Under the pieces are notes generated by a model, which searched no databases, was not told the origin of the DNA, and worked only from the letters and a program-made list of their open reading frames with translations. The translations under genes were made by a program, and so were the position numbers. A stretch of DNA of 7,328 nt from Pseudoflavonifractor sp035562355 (lineage in GTDB: Bacteria > Bacillota > Clostridia > Oscillospirales > Oscillospiraceae). Shown piece after piece: positions 1 to 5,787 of the stretch; the stretch's first letter is position 1; every line of letters begins with the position of its first letter. The stretch is from assembly GCA_035562355.1 (NCBI GenBank), contig DATMXU010000301.1:1-7328 (forward strand). The letters are read 5' to 3'.

Positions 1-976
1 CCACGCCCGAGCCCACCACACCGCACAGGCCCAGCACCTCGCCTTTATGGAGCTTGAGGTCCACGTGCTTGAAGATGCCGTGGAGCCCCAGATCGCCGGC
101 CTCCAGCACAACGTCGTCCAGGGGAACGGTCTGGCGGTCCAGGTGGTAGTACTGGGTGGTGGTGCTCTTGCCCACCATCATCTCATAGAGCCTCGCCTCG
201 GTGGCGTCCTTGGTGTCCAGGTCGCCCACGCTCTCGCCGTCCTTGTAGACGTAGATGCGGTCGGTGACCTCCAGGATCTCGTTGAGCCGGTGGGAGACGA
301 AGATGACGCTGTGGCCCTGGGCGGCGATCTTCCGCATCTGCTTGAAGAGGTTCTGGGTCTCGCTCTCGTTGAGGACCGAGGTTGGCTCATCCAGGAGAAT
401 GAGGCAGTGGTCGGCCCCCGACTGCTTGGTCACGTTCATGACCTTGGCGATCTCCACCATCTGGCGGGTGGCAAAGTTAAGGTCGCAGACCTTTTTGGTG
501 GGGCTGATGTTGGTGATATCCACGGCGGCCAAGACCTCGACGGCAGCCTTGTTCATCTTGGCCCAGTTGATGACGCCGAAGGTCCTGAAGTCCTTTTCGT
601 GGCCGAAGAAGAGGTTCTGAGCCACGTTGAGGTTGACGATGAGGGACTGCTCCTGAAAGACCATGCCCACGCCAGCCTTGTTGCCGTCCATGGGGTTCTT
701 TGGCTCATAGGGTCTGCCCCGCATCATCAGGGTGCCCGAGCTCTGGGGCTGGGCGCCGATGATGATCTTCAAAAGGGTGCTCTTGCCCGCGCCGTTCTCT
801 CCCACCAGGCCCACGATCTCGCCGGGGCGCACGTCCAGCTCCACGCCCTTGAGGGCCCGGGTGCCGGCAAAGGTCTTGACGATGTCCTTGGCGCTGAACA
901 GGAGTGTGGAATCGGCCGGAGTGGTATGGGAGGGACCGGCCTGGACGGCCGCGTCTAATACTTTGTGCTCACTCAT
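1..976 (-). CDS. Sugar ABC importer ATP-binding protein, double-domain RbsA/MglA type (C-terminus cut by window edge)
   Basis: Cytoplasmic ATPase that powers the importer formed with the neighbouring permease and binding protein. About 325 residues are visible and the frame is still open at the left edge. The first nucleotide-binding domain shows Walker A GENGAGKST (59-67), Q-loop FQEQ (107-110), Walker B LILLDEP (192-198) and H-loop SHRL (His229). The second domain has begun (EAGDLGLHGIFKHVDL, then GLCGVVGSG in the Walker A position), as in full-length ribose/galactose-type ATPases of about 500 residues. The signature region reads LNFATRQMVEIAK (166-178) instead of an LSxGQ-like form, and about 10 extra residues separate it from Walker B. 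The ATG at 976 is chosen because AAGGAGG lies 7 bases upstream, overlapping the permease stop, so the two genes are translationally close. A 24-residue polar tail precedes the first domain. The substrate is unknown. Confidence 0.93.
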   Translation of the reverse strand, partial: MSEHKVLDAAVQAGPSHTTPADSTLLFSAKDIVKTFAGTRALKGVELDVRPGEIVGLVGENGAGKSTLLKIIIGAQPQSSGTLMMRGRPYEPKNPMDGNKAGVGMVFQEQSLIVNLNVAQNLFFGHEKDFRTFGVINWAKMNKAAVEVLAAVDITNISPTKKVCDLNFATRQMVEIAKVMNVTKQSGADHCLILLDEPTSVLNESETQNLFKQMRKIAAQGHSVIFVSHRLNEILEVTDRIYVYKDGESVGDLDTKDATEARLYEMMVGKSTTTQYYHLDRQTVPLDDVVLEAGDLGLHGIFKHVDLKLHKGEVLGLCGVVGSGV

Positions 977-988
977 GCTCTCGCCTCC

Positions 989-2005
989 TTACTTACTGAT
1001 GATTTTGGCGCCCCGCGCCACGGTGAGGATGACCGACACCAAAATGATGACGCCCTGGATACCGGCGCGGATGTTGGGGTTGACCCCCAGCATGATGAGG
1101 CCGTTCTCCAGCACCGTCATAATCAGCACGCCCACGATGGTATTGGTGACGCCCCCCTTGCCGCCCGAGAGGGAGGTACCGCCCACCACCACGGCGGCCT
1201 GGGCGGGGAACATCTTGCCCGCGCCGATGGCAACCTGGCCCTGGCCCAGGCGGATGGCCCCGATGATGCCCGCCACGCCGAAGAGGAAACCGGCCAGGGT
1301 GAAGACCCCCAGCTTGACCTTCTCAACGCTGACGCCCACCGAGCGGGGGATGCTCTCGTTGGTGCCCACAGCGTAAATATGGCGGCCGAAGGCGGTGTAC
1401 TCCTGAATGAAAAAACACAGGGCGAACATGGCGATAGAGACCCAGGTGATAAAGGGGATGCCCAGGAAGGAGGCGGTGGGCAGGCTCTTCACAAAGGGGT
1501 CTGCAATCGTGGGCGGATGTCCCTGATAGGAGATCATGCCGATGCCGCGGCAGATGTACATGAAGGCGAAGGAGGCCATAAAGGAGGGGATCTTCAAATA
1601 CACGTGGCAGGCGCCGACGATCAGCCCGCAGACCATACTGACCAGGATGGTGATGGCCGCGCTGCCCAGGCCCAGGTTAAAGCCGTTCTGGCTGTTGAGC
1701 ACAAAGCAGGCGAACAGAGAGCCCGCCATGCCCACCGAGCCGTCTATGGACAGGTCGATGGAGCCCAGCATGATGACGAAGGTGAGCCCTAAGGCCACCA
1801 CCAGAGGCAGGGCCATCTGGTTGAGGATGGCCAAGAGGTTATTTGGGCTGACAAAGGCGGTGCCGCAGGCGAGGGTAAAGGCGATTACCAAGAAAAGCAG
1901 CACACAGATGGGTGCGTACTTCATTATTTTCGCAGTTTGATTTTCGTTGCGGACTCTTGCGGCGAATTCCTCTGTGATGGTTGCCGCGGGATTTAACTTA
2001 ATCAT
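989..2005 (-). CDS. Sugar ABC importer permease, RbsC-like (BPD_transp_2 family)
   Basis: Integral membrane subunit, probably working as a homodimer, that moves sugar delivered by the lipoprotein encoded just upstream. It has 338 residues, normal for ribose/xylose/galactose-type permeases. A cytoplasmic N-terminal segment (1-30) is followed by many hydrophobic helices (e.g. 31-51, 66-82, 115-132, 187-200, 232-252, 287-307, 314-330). Family landmarks are IDLSIDGSVG (83-92), the cytoplasmic loop FGRHIYAVGTNESIPRSVGV (206-225, the stretch that contacts the ATPase in this class) and the glycine-rich GGTSLSGGKGG (275-285). The ATG at 2005 is supported by a GGAG eight bases upstream. The stop is followed after 12 bases by the ATPase start, so the genes are co-transcribed. 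The 186-base gap to the binding-protein gene contains a stem-loop. Family assignment is firm; substrate is not determined. Confidence 0.94.
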   Translation of the reverse strand: MIKLNPAATITEEFAARVRNENQTAKIMKYAPICVLLFLVIAFTLACGTAFVSPNNLLAILNQMALPLVVALGLTFVIMLGSIDLSIDGSVGMAGSLFACFVLNSQNGFNLGLGSAAITILVSMVCGLIVGACHVYLKIPSFMASFAFMYICRGIGMISYQGHPPTIADPFVKSLPTASFLGIPFITWVSIAMFALCFFIQEYTAFGRHIYAVGTNESIPRSVGVSVEKVKLGVFTLAGFLFGVAGIIGAIRLGQGQVAIGAGKMFPAQAAVVVGGTSLSGGKGGVTNTIVGVLIMTVLENGLIMLGVNPNIRAGIQGVIILVSVILTVARGAKIISK

Positions 2006-2108
2006 ACTCTTCGCTCCAATTCCTCATCGGTTGTTACGAGGCGGCCGTGGATTCAGTGCCGTTTGATACCAGCGGGAAAGCGGCGGGGAGGGTGTTTGCT
2101 CCCGATGA

Positions 2109-2140
2109 ACAGGGGCTGGGACATCGATCCCAGCCCCTGT
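2109..2140 (-). promoter_or_regulatory. Intercistronic stem-loop between binding-protein and permease genes
   Basis: A perfect 13-bp GC-rich stem (2109-2121 with 2128-2140) closes a six-base loop, CATCGA. It lies 51 bases after the binding-protein stop, inside the importer transcript. No proper T-run follows on the minus strand (only TT, then CATCGGG), so it is unlikely to be a full terminator. In other binding-protein operons, such structures protect the upstream message from 3' decay or cause partial termination, giving more binding protein than membrane subunits. That role is inferred here. Confidence 0.75.
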
Positions 2141-2191
2141 CGCGTTTGTCTATGACAGTGTGTCTATAACTGTATCTGTATCGCGCCGGGC

Positions 2192-3370
2192 TTACTGGAC
2201 CTTGCAGGAGAAAGGCTTGCTGAAGTCGAACTCAGGCGTGCTGCCCAGGTAGCTGGTGGCGGCCTGGGGGGTGTCGATCAGCAGAGAGGGGGTGGCGAAC
2301 ACGCGGTAATCCTCGGGGAGGTCCTCCACGTTGATGAGGCCGGCCCAGGCGGCGTAGCAGATGGCCAGGGTGTACCCGCCCTGCAGGTAACCGTTGGAGG
2401 AGACGGTGGCGGTAGCGTTGCCGTCGCGGACGGCCTCCACGATGTCGGTGTTGGCGTCGATGCCGACCACGCCGACCTTACCCTTCAGGCCCGCGGCGTC
2501 CAGCGCCTGGAGCGCGCCGGTGGCCATGTTGTCGTTGGCGCACCAGACACCGCCCACGTCGGGGGTCTGGGTCAGCCAGGTCTCCACCAGGGAGAGGGCC
2601 TTGTCGGTAGCCCAGTTGGCGGTATCGTCATGGGCCACCACGATGTCGGGGTACTCCTTGAGCGCTTTCTGCAGGCCGGCGTAGCGGTCGTTGGCGGCGG
2701 TGTTGCCCAGCATGCCCTGGCAGACAAAGATCTTGCCCTTGCCGCCCATGGAGTCGAACAGGGCCTTGGCGATGTTGTAGCCGCCCACCACGTTATCGGG
2801 GGAGGTGTGGATGACCCAGTTGGGGCTCAGGTCGGTGGGGCCCACGTCGGCGGGCTTATTCCAGGCGGTGCCCAGATAGCCGCCCGACTCGGCCATGGCT
2901 TCGGCGAGGGAGTATGCGATGGTGTCCTCGTTGGGGTCGGCGTAGGCGATGGCGTTGCCGTTGGCCTTGGCCGCGAACTGGCGCATATTATCGACTTCCT
3001 TGGCGCTGTCGCCCTGGGAGTCGAGCACCTGCATCTCATACTTCTGGCCAATGCTGTCTAAGTACTTGGCGAACATCTCCATGCCAACCTTGATGGTGGC
3101 GATGTAGGGGTTTTCGAGGCCGCGGATGGACACGCCCAGATACAGCGTGGTATCCAATTTCTCCTGGGGGATCTTGCCGGGATCGATGACAAAGTTTGCG
3201 TAGTCGGTCACGCTGTTGGACTCGGAGGGGGCGGCAGGCTCGGAGGGTTTTACGGAAGTGCTGGCAGAGGGGGACGGGGGAGTGCTGGAACCAGTGCCGT
3301 TGTTGGCGCAGCCTGCGAGAAGACCGACTACCATGGACGCGGCGAGGAGCATTGCGAGCAGTTTCTTCAT
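2192..3370 (-). CDS. Sugar-binding lipoprotein of the ABC importer (Peripla_BP_4-like)
   Basis: Extracellular, membrane-anchored receptor that captures the ligand and hands it to the permease. The 392-residue product starts with a lipoprotein signal peptide: KK, a hydrophobic core, then lipobox LLAGC with Cys21 as the lipidated residue. A Ser/Pro/Thr-rich flexible linker (22-54) leads into a two-lobed binding domain of the ribose/galactose receptor class. Landmarks are YLGVSIRGLENPYI (77-90), GNTAANDRYAGLQKAL (222-237), CANDNMATGALQAL (277-290) and VVGIDANTDIVEAVRDG (301-317). Trp170 and Trp253 are candidates for stacking on a sugar ring. The ATG at 3370 has AAGGAGG nine bases upstream. It is the first gene of the importer operon and has a strong promoter about 150 bases before it. 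The ligand could be an aldose, a cyclitol or another polyol; the neighbouring dehydrogenase mildly favours a polyol. Confidence 0.94.
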   Translation of the reverse strand: MKKLLAMLLAASMVVGLLAGCANNGTGSSTPPSPSASTSVKPSEPAAPSESNSVTDYANFVIDPGKIPQEKLDTTLYLGVSIRGLENPYIATIKVGMEMFAKYLDSIGQKYEMQVLDSQGDSAKEVDNMRQFAAKANGNAIAYADPNEDTIAYSLAEAMAESGGYLGTAWNKPADVGPTDLSPNWVIHTSPDNVVGGYNIAKALFDSMGGKGKIFVCQGMLGNTAANDRYAGLQKALKEYPDIVVAHDDTANWATDKALSLVETWLTQTPDVGGVWCANDNMATGALQALDAAGLKGKVGVVGIDANTDIVEAVRDGNATATVSSNGYLQGGYTLAICYAAWAGLINVEDLPEDYRVFATPSLLIDTPQAATSYLGSTPEFDFSKPFSCKVQ

Positions 3371-3410
3371 TTCTGATTGCCTCCTTGTTTATTTGGATAC
3401 TGCCGGTATC

Positions 3411-3442
3411 ACAAAACGGCCCTGTTCCGCGGCCGATTTTGT
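3411..3442 (-). promoter_or_regulatory. Leader stem-loop upstream of the binding-protein gene, attenuator-like
   Basis: In the predicted 5' leader of the importer transcript, CGGCC and GGCCG arms (3431-3435 and 3417-3421) enclose a nine-base loop. The stem continues into an A-rich/T-rich pair (3437-3442 with 3411-3416) past one bulged base. On the minus strand the GC arm is followed by TTTTGT, which resembles a short intrinsic terminator. A small second dyad, GATAC/GTATC, lies just downstream (3396-3410). It could be an attenuator, a message stabiliser or chance; no known riboswitch was recognised. Confidence 0.4.
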
Positions 3443-3520
3443 ACAGAGAAGGAGAACGTCGAAGAGTAAAAATTTCGCTGCTGTCGCATTGATACTATGT
3501 AATGACATTTTATATTTACA

Positions 3521-3548
3521 AGTATAGCGCCTTTGCGGTAATTGTCAA
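3521..3548 (-). promoter_or_regulatory. Sigma-70-type promoter for the sugar importer operon
   Basis: On the minus strand a perfect -35 TTGACA (3543-3548) is followed by a 16-base spacer and a -10 TATACT (3521-3526, five of six consensus bases). Transcription would start near 3514, giving a leader of about 143 bases before the binding-protein ATG. The site lies in AT-rich DNA, unlike the surrounding GC-rich genes. No other match this good was seen upstream of the gene. Confidence 0.75.
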
Positions 3549-3590
3549 CATAAAAGATGGTGCGAAATAGAATGTTGGTATAGAATGCAC

Positions 3591-3607
3591 TAGTTTATTT
3601 TAAACTA
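3591..3607. promoter_or_regulatory. Inverted repeat TAGTTTA-N3-TAAACTA, candidate operator
   Basis: Perfect 7-bp arms are separated by three bases, about 43 bases upstream of the importer -35 box. A second, outer pair, TGCAC (3586-3590) and GTGCA (3611-3615), flanks it almost symmetrically. The position suits an activator or looping repressor site for the divergent genes. The binding protein is unknown and no regulator gene is in the window. Confidence 0.4.
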
Positions 3608-3614
3608 ATTGTGC

Positions 3615-3699
3615 AAAGTATACATTGAAAGAAGGAGTATCGAGGTATGAAGGCAGATTTATGCTGCAGCGTGCTGTGACAATTTATCTAAAGTATACA
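3615..3699 (+). repeat. Direct repeat pair AAAGTATACA, 75 bases apart
   Basis: Identical 10-base words occur at 3615-3624 and 3690-3699, each containing the palindrome GTATAC. The centre-to-centre distance of 75 bases is close to seven helical turns. Both lie between the two divergent promoters, which makes paired regulatory sites possible. The words are AT-rich and short, so chance is not excluded. Confidence 0.35.
3647..3679 (+). CDS. Possible 10-codon leader peptide (MKADLCCSVL)
   Basis: A tiny ORF in the divergent control region starts with ATG nine bases after GGAG in the context AAGAAGGAG, a strong ribosome binding site for this genome. It encodes MKADLCCSVL and stops at TGA. It would need a transcript starting upstream, for example from the extended -10-like TGGTATAGAAT near 3577-3586. 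It could be a leader peptide, a remnant of a lost gene or chance. There is no protein-level evidence for it. Confidence 0.2.
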   Translation: MKADLCCSVL

Positions 3700-3742
3700 A
3701 ACATAGTGCACAAAAACTAGCGGGTGTGGCCCTTGGTTTTAG

Positions 3743-3771
3743 TTGCTTTTCGGAGTTCACTATGTTATGAT
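3743..3771 (+). promoter_or_regulatory. Probable promoter of the dehydrogenase gene
   Basis: A weak -35 TTGCTT (3743-3748) and a good -10 TATGAT (3766-3771, five of six) are spaced by 17 bases on the plus strand. The start would fall near 3778, leaving a leader of about 136 bases. The -10 overlaps a perfect palindrome, so the promoter is probably repressor-controlled. The poor -35 box makes this less certain than the importer promoter. Confidence 0.45.
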
Positions 3772-3782
3772 ATTCAATATCA
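3768..3782. promoter_or_regulatory. Perfect 15-bp palindrome over the predicted dehydrogenase transcription start, candidate operator
   Basis: TGATATT-C-AATATCA is an exact 7+1+7 dyad. It covers the last bases of the predicted -10 box and the predicted start site, where a dimeric repressor would block RNA polymerase. The cognate regulator is not in the window and no family is assigned. Confidence 0.45.
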
Positions 3783-3784
3783 GA

Positions 3785-3804
3785 GTGCAGCTGAACCCCT
3801 GCAC
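3785..3804 (+). promoter_or_regulatory. Short stem-loop in the dehydrogenase leader
   Basis: GTGCAG (3785-3790) and CTGCAC (3799-3804) form a 6-bp stem with an eight-base loop near the 5' end of the predicted transcript. It could stabilise the message or be a second DNA-binding dyad. The rest of the leader, to 3895, shows no structure I recognise as a known riboswitch. Confidence 0.3.
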
Positions 3805-3913
3805 GGCGCATATTCTATTATTTGTGGCCCCGTGTTAATGTTACGACATTCCGACGTAAAGACTTAGAGCGGGAGCTGTGGACGGGCCGCATATCAAAAG
3901 GAGGAAAAGAGAC

Positions 3914-4945
3914 ATGAAAACACTGGTCATCGCGAAGGACGGCAGCCTCTCCATCCAAGAGGTCAATAAACCCAGGTATAATGAGTATCAGGCTCTGGTC
4001 AGGACCATCGCCTGCGGTATGTGCGGCACCGACGTGAAACTGCTCCACCGCACCTTCAAGGGTTTCCCTGAGTCGATGTATCCCATCATGCTGGGCCATG
4101 AGGGCGTGGGCGAGGTGGTGGAGGTGGGCGCCAAGGTCACCGGTTTCAAGGTGGGCGATAAGGTGCTCCTCCCCTTTGTGGACCCGGACGAGGGGAATTT
4201 CCCAGGACTGGGCTCGGGCTGGGGCGCTATGAGCGAGTACGCCGTGGTCTGCGACCCCGAGGCCCCCTGGCCGGACGGCGCGCCCGACTGCGCCTTTGCT
4301 CAGACCGTGCTGGACGACGATCTGGACCCCATAGACGCGGTGATGCTGGTCACCTTCCGGGAGGTCCTCTCCTCCATCCGCTACTTTGGCATCAAGCCCG
4401 CCGACTCGGTGGTGGTCTTCGGTTGCGGCCCCGTGGGGCTCACCTACATGAAGTTCATGAGTCTGCTGGGCGTGAAAGACCTGATCGCCTGCGACATCCT
4501 GCCTGAAAAGCTGGCTCAGGCCAGAGACCACGGCGCGACCTACCTCATCAACAGCAAGGAGAGCGATGTGCGGGAGGAGGTCCGCAAGATCTTCCCCGAC
4601 GGGGTGGACTTCGTGCTGGACGCCGCCGGGTTCCCCGCCATCGTCAACCAGGGCATGGGTCTCATCAAGGACCGCGGCACCGTCCTGTGCTACGGCGTGC
4701 CCGAGAAGGAGGAGATCACCATCGACTTCAGCCAGGCAGATTACAACTGGCGGGTGATCTATCAGCAGATGCCCCGCAAGCGGGAGGAGGGCGAGGCCCA
4801 CAAGCAGGTATTGGAGTGGATGCGCTCGGGCGCGCTCAACATCAAGGAATTCATCTCCGACTACTTCGATTTTGCCGACAGCGTGGAGGCCTACGCAAAA
4901 CTCCTGGACAAGAAGGTGCTCAAAAAGGGTATTATCAGGTTCTAA
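3914..4945 (+). CDS. Zinc-dependent medium-chain alcohol/polyol dehydrogenase (sorbitol/threonine dehydrogenase-like)
   Basis: Cytoplasmic NAD(P)-linked oxidoreductase, probably interconverting a hydroxyl and a keto group on a sugar alcohol or similar compound. The 343-residue product has the catalytic-zinc motif CGMCGTD (Cys37) and GHEGVGEVVEVG (His62, Glu63). Its Rossmann fold has GCGPVG (170-175) and Asp194 at the end of the second strand, which favours NAD. The four-cysteine structural-zinc lobe is missing: the stretch 84-112 has no Cys. The usual EP before the cofactor domain aligns by eye with Val146-Thr147. The ATG at 3914 follows AAAAGGAGG with a nine-base gap. An in-frame GTG at 3878 would add 12 residues but has a poorly spaced site, so it is rejected. 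The gene diverges from the importer operon and ends at a strong terminator, so it is probably monocistronic. The exact substrate is unknown. Confidence 0.88.
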   Translation: MKTLVIAKDGSLSIQEVNKPRYNEYQALVRTIACGMCGTDVKLLHRTFKGFPESMYPIMLGHEGVGEVVEVGAKVTGFKVGDKVLLPFVDPDEGNFPGLGSGWGAMSEYAVVCDPEAPWPDGAPDCAFAQTVLDDDLDPIDAVMLVTFREVLSSIRYFGIKPADSVVVFGCGPVGLTYMKFMSLLGVKDLIACDILPEKLAQARDHGATYLINSKESDVREEVRKIFPDGVDFVLDAAGFPAIVNQGMGLIKDRGTVLCYGVPEKEEITIDFSQADYNWRVIYQQMPRKREEGEAHKQVLEWMRSGALNIKEFISDYFDFADSVEAYAKLLDKKVLKKGIIRF

Positions 4946-4986
4946 GAGTTTTGATAGATGCGCCGCAAAACAGTTTTTAAAACGGT

Positions 4987-5027
4987 AAGACTGCGTTCCC
5001 TCAAAGTGGGAACGCAGTCTTGTTTTT
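4987..5027. terminator. Bidirectional rho-independent terminator
   Basis: A perfect 14-bp stem, AAGACTGCGTTCCC (4987-5000) with 5008-5021, closes a seven-base loop. On the plus strand it is followed by GTTTTTG and ends the dehydrogenase transcript. On the minus strand the stem is followed by ACCGTTTT, so it can also end the transcript of the convergent surface-protein operon, whose stop is at 5042. Confidence 0.92.
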
Positions 5028-5041
5028 GCGTCTTATAGGCG

Positions 5042-5764
5042 TTAGAAGGGGAGGGAGCTGATGCCCCAGAACTCCCGGTAGCGGTTGGGCTGTACGGCCT
5101 CCACCTCAAGGATGAGGCCCATCTGGGTGGCGGTGGGGTCGACGTCGGGGGCGGGATTGACGCCCATCTGGTCGAAGAGGGTCAGCTCCACGGCGCCGTC
5201 GCCCACGGTGAGGCCGGTCCCCTCCCCCGACGCGGCCAGCGCTTTGGGCTGGAAGGGCACGTCATAGTAGTAGCAGTAGTCGGCGGCCCGGTTATCTACC
5301 CAGCGGCCCGTCACAGTCAGGGCGTCGGTCTCGTCCCCGCCGCCGGCGGCGGGGATAGAGGGGCTGGGGACGGGAGAGACGGCGGCGGGGCTCCCGTCCT
5401 CCTCCACCGCGTAGGGGAGGAAAGAGGCGGGCAGGATCTCGTTGGATTTGAGGTCGGTCCACTGCTCCAGAACGCGCACCCGGACATAGGCCGGAGAGGC
5501 TCCCGTGTAGCGTATCACATACTTCATATCGCCGATGTAGTTCGAGGCGTGGGGGTCAAAGCTGACGGGCACCAGAATGGAGCTGCCGGTGTAGGCCGCC
5601 CCGTCCTGAAAGGAGAGGATACCCTCTACCTCAAAGTCGGAGAGGACGGTAAACGCGCCCTCGGACTTTTGGCTCTTGCTCAGCCAGGCCAGAGTGCCGG
5701 AGGCCAGCGTCGCGGCCGCCAAGAGCAGGCAGGCCCCGGCGAGCATGAGTTTTTTTCGGTACAA
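5042..5764 (-). CDS. SipW-class signal peptide protein, TasA/camelysin-like
   Basis: Probable secreted, surface-associated or fibre-forming protein of 240 residues. The N-terminus (positively charged RKK, a hydrophobic core at 6-23, then SGTLAWLS at 22-29) matches the signal class cut by SipW-type signal peptidases in TasA and camelysin relatives. Other typical features are PAYVRVRVLEQW (91-102), a tyrosine-rich CYYYDVPFQPKAL (164-176) like the YYYY...PLxPGE stretch of this group, and the end EVEAVQPN (220-227). A Ser/Pro/Ala/Gly-rich insert occupies about 124-146. The start is TTG at 5764: GGAGG lies seven bases upstream, and the next Met (codon 7) would remove the charged n-region. The gene lies 23 bases after the GLUG-repeat protein with its ribosome site in the gap, so the two form an operon. 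No SipW peptidase gene is in view. Confidence 0.72.
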   Translation of the reverse strand: MYRKKLMLAGACLLLAAATLASGTLAWLSKSQKSEGAFTVLSDFEVEGILSFQDGAAYTGSSILVPVSFDPHASNYIGDMKYVIRYTGASPAYVRVRVLEQWTDLKSNEILPASFLPYAVEEDGSPAAVSPVPSPSIPAAGGGDETDALTVTGRWVDNRAADYCYYYDVPFQPKALAASGEGTGLTVGDGAVELTLFDQMGVNPAPDVDPTATQMGLILEVEAVQPNRYREFWGISSLPF

Positions 5765-5787
5765 GAGAATCCCTCCCTTCCATACGT

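Noticed and set aside
47..958. Long plus-strand ORF (303 codons) opposite the ABC ATPase gene
   Set aside because: Antisense shadow in GC-rich DNA: the minus strand has the full set of ATPase motifs, and this translation is low-complexity with many Val/Leu/Gly/His/Asp.
965..1792. Plus-strand ORF (275 codons) opposite the permease gene
   Set aside because: Asp/His/Gly/Ala-rich shadow of a convincing membrane protein; no ribosome site and no recognisable domain.
2006..2191. A riboswitch or separate promoter for the permease in the 186-base gap
   Set aside because: Apart from the 13-bp hairpin and a weak 5-bp dyad (2086-2090 with 2099-2103), no recognised riboswitch core and no good -35/-10 pair was seen.
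3878..3913. Upstream GTG start adding 12 residues to the dehydrogenase
   Set aside because: Only two bases separate its possible ribosome site from the GTG, and the added segment (MDGPHIKRRKRD) includes the translated ribosome site of the ATG at 3914.
3818..4801. Minus-strand ORF (327 codons) opposite the dehydrogenase
   Set aside because: His/Asp/Val-rich translation typical of the reverse of a GC-rich gene. The plus strand has zinc and Rossmann motifs, a strong ribosome site and a terminator.
5729..5764. Cys12 of the TasA-like protein as a lipoprotein cysteine
   Set aside because: It falls in the middle of the hydrophobic core and the preceding residues (LAGA) do not fit a lipobox. The SipW-class cleavage region is further on.
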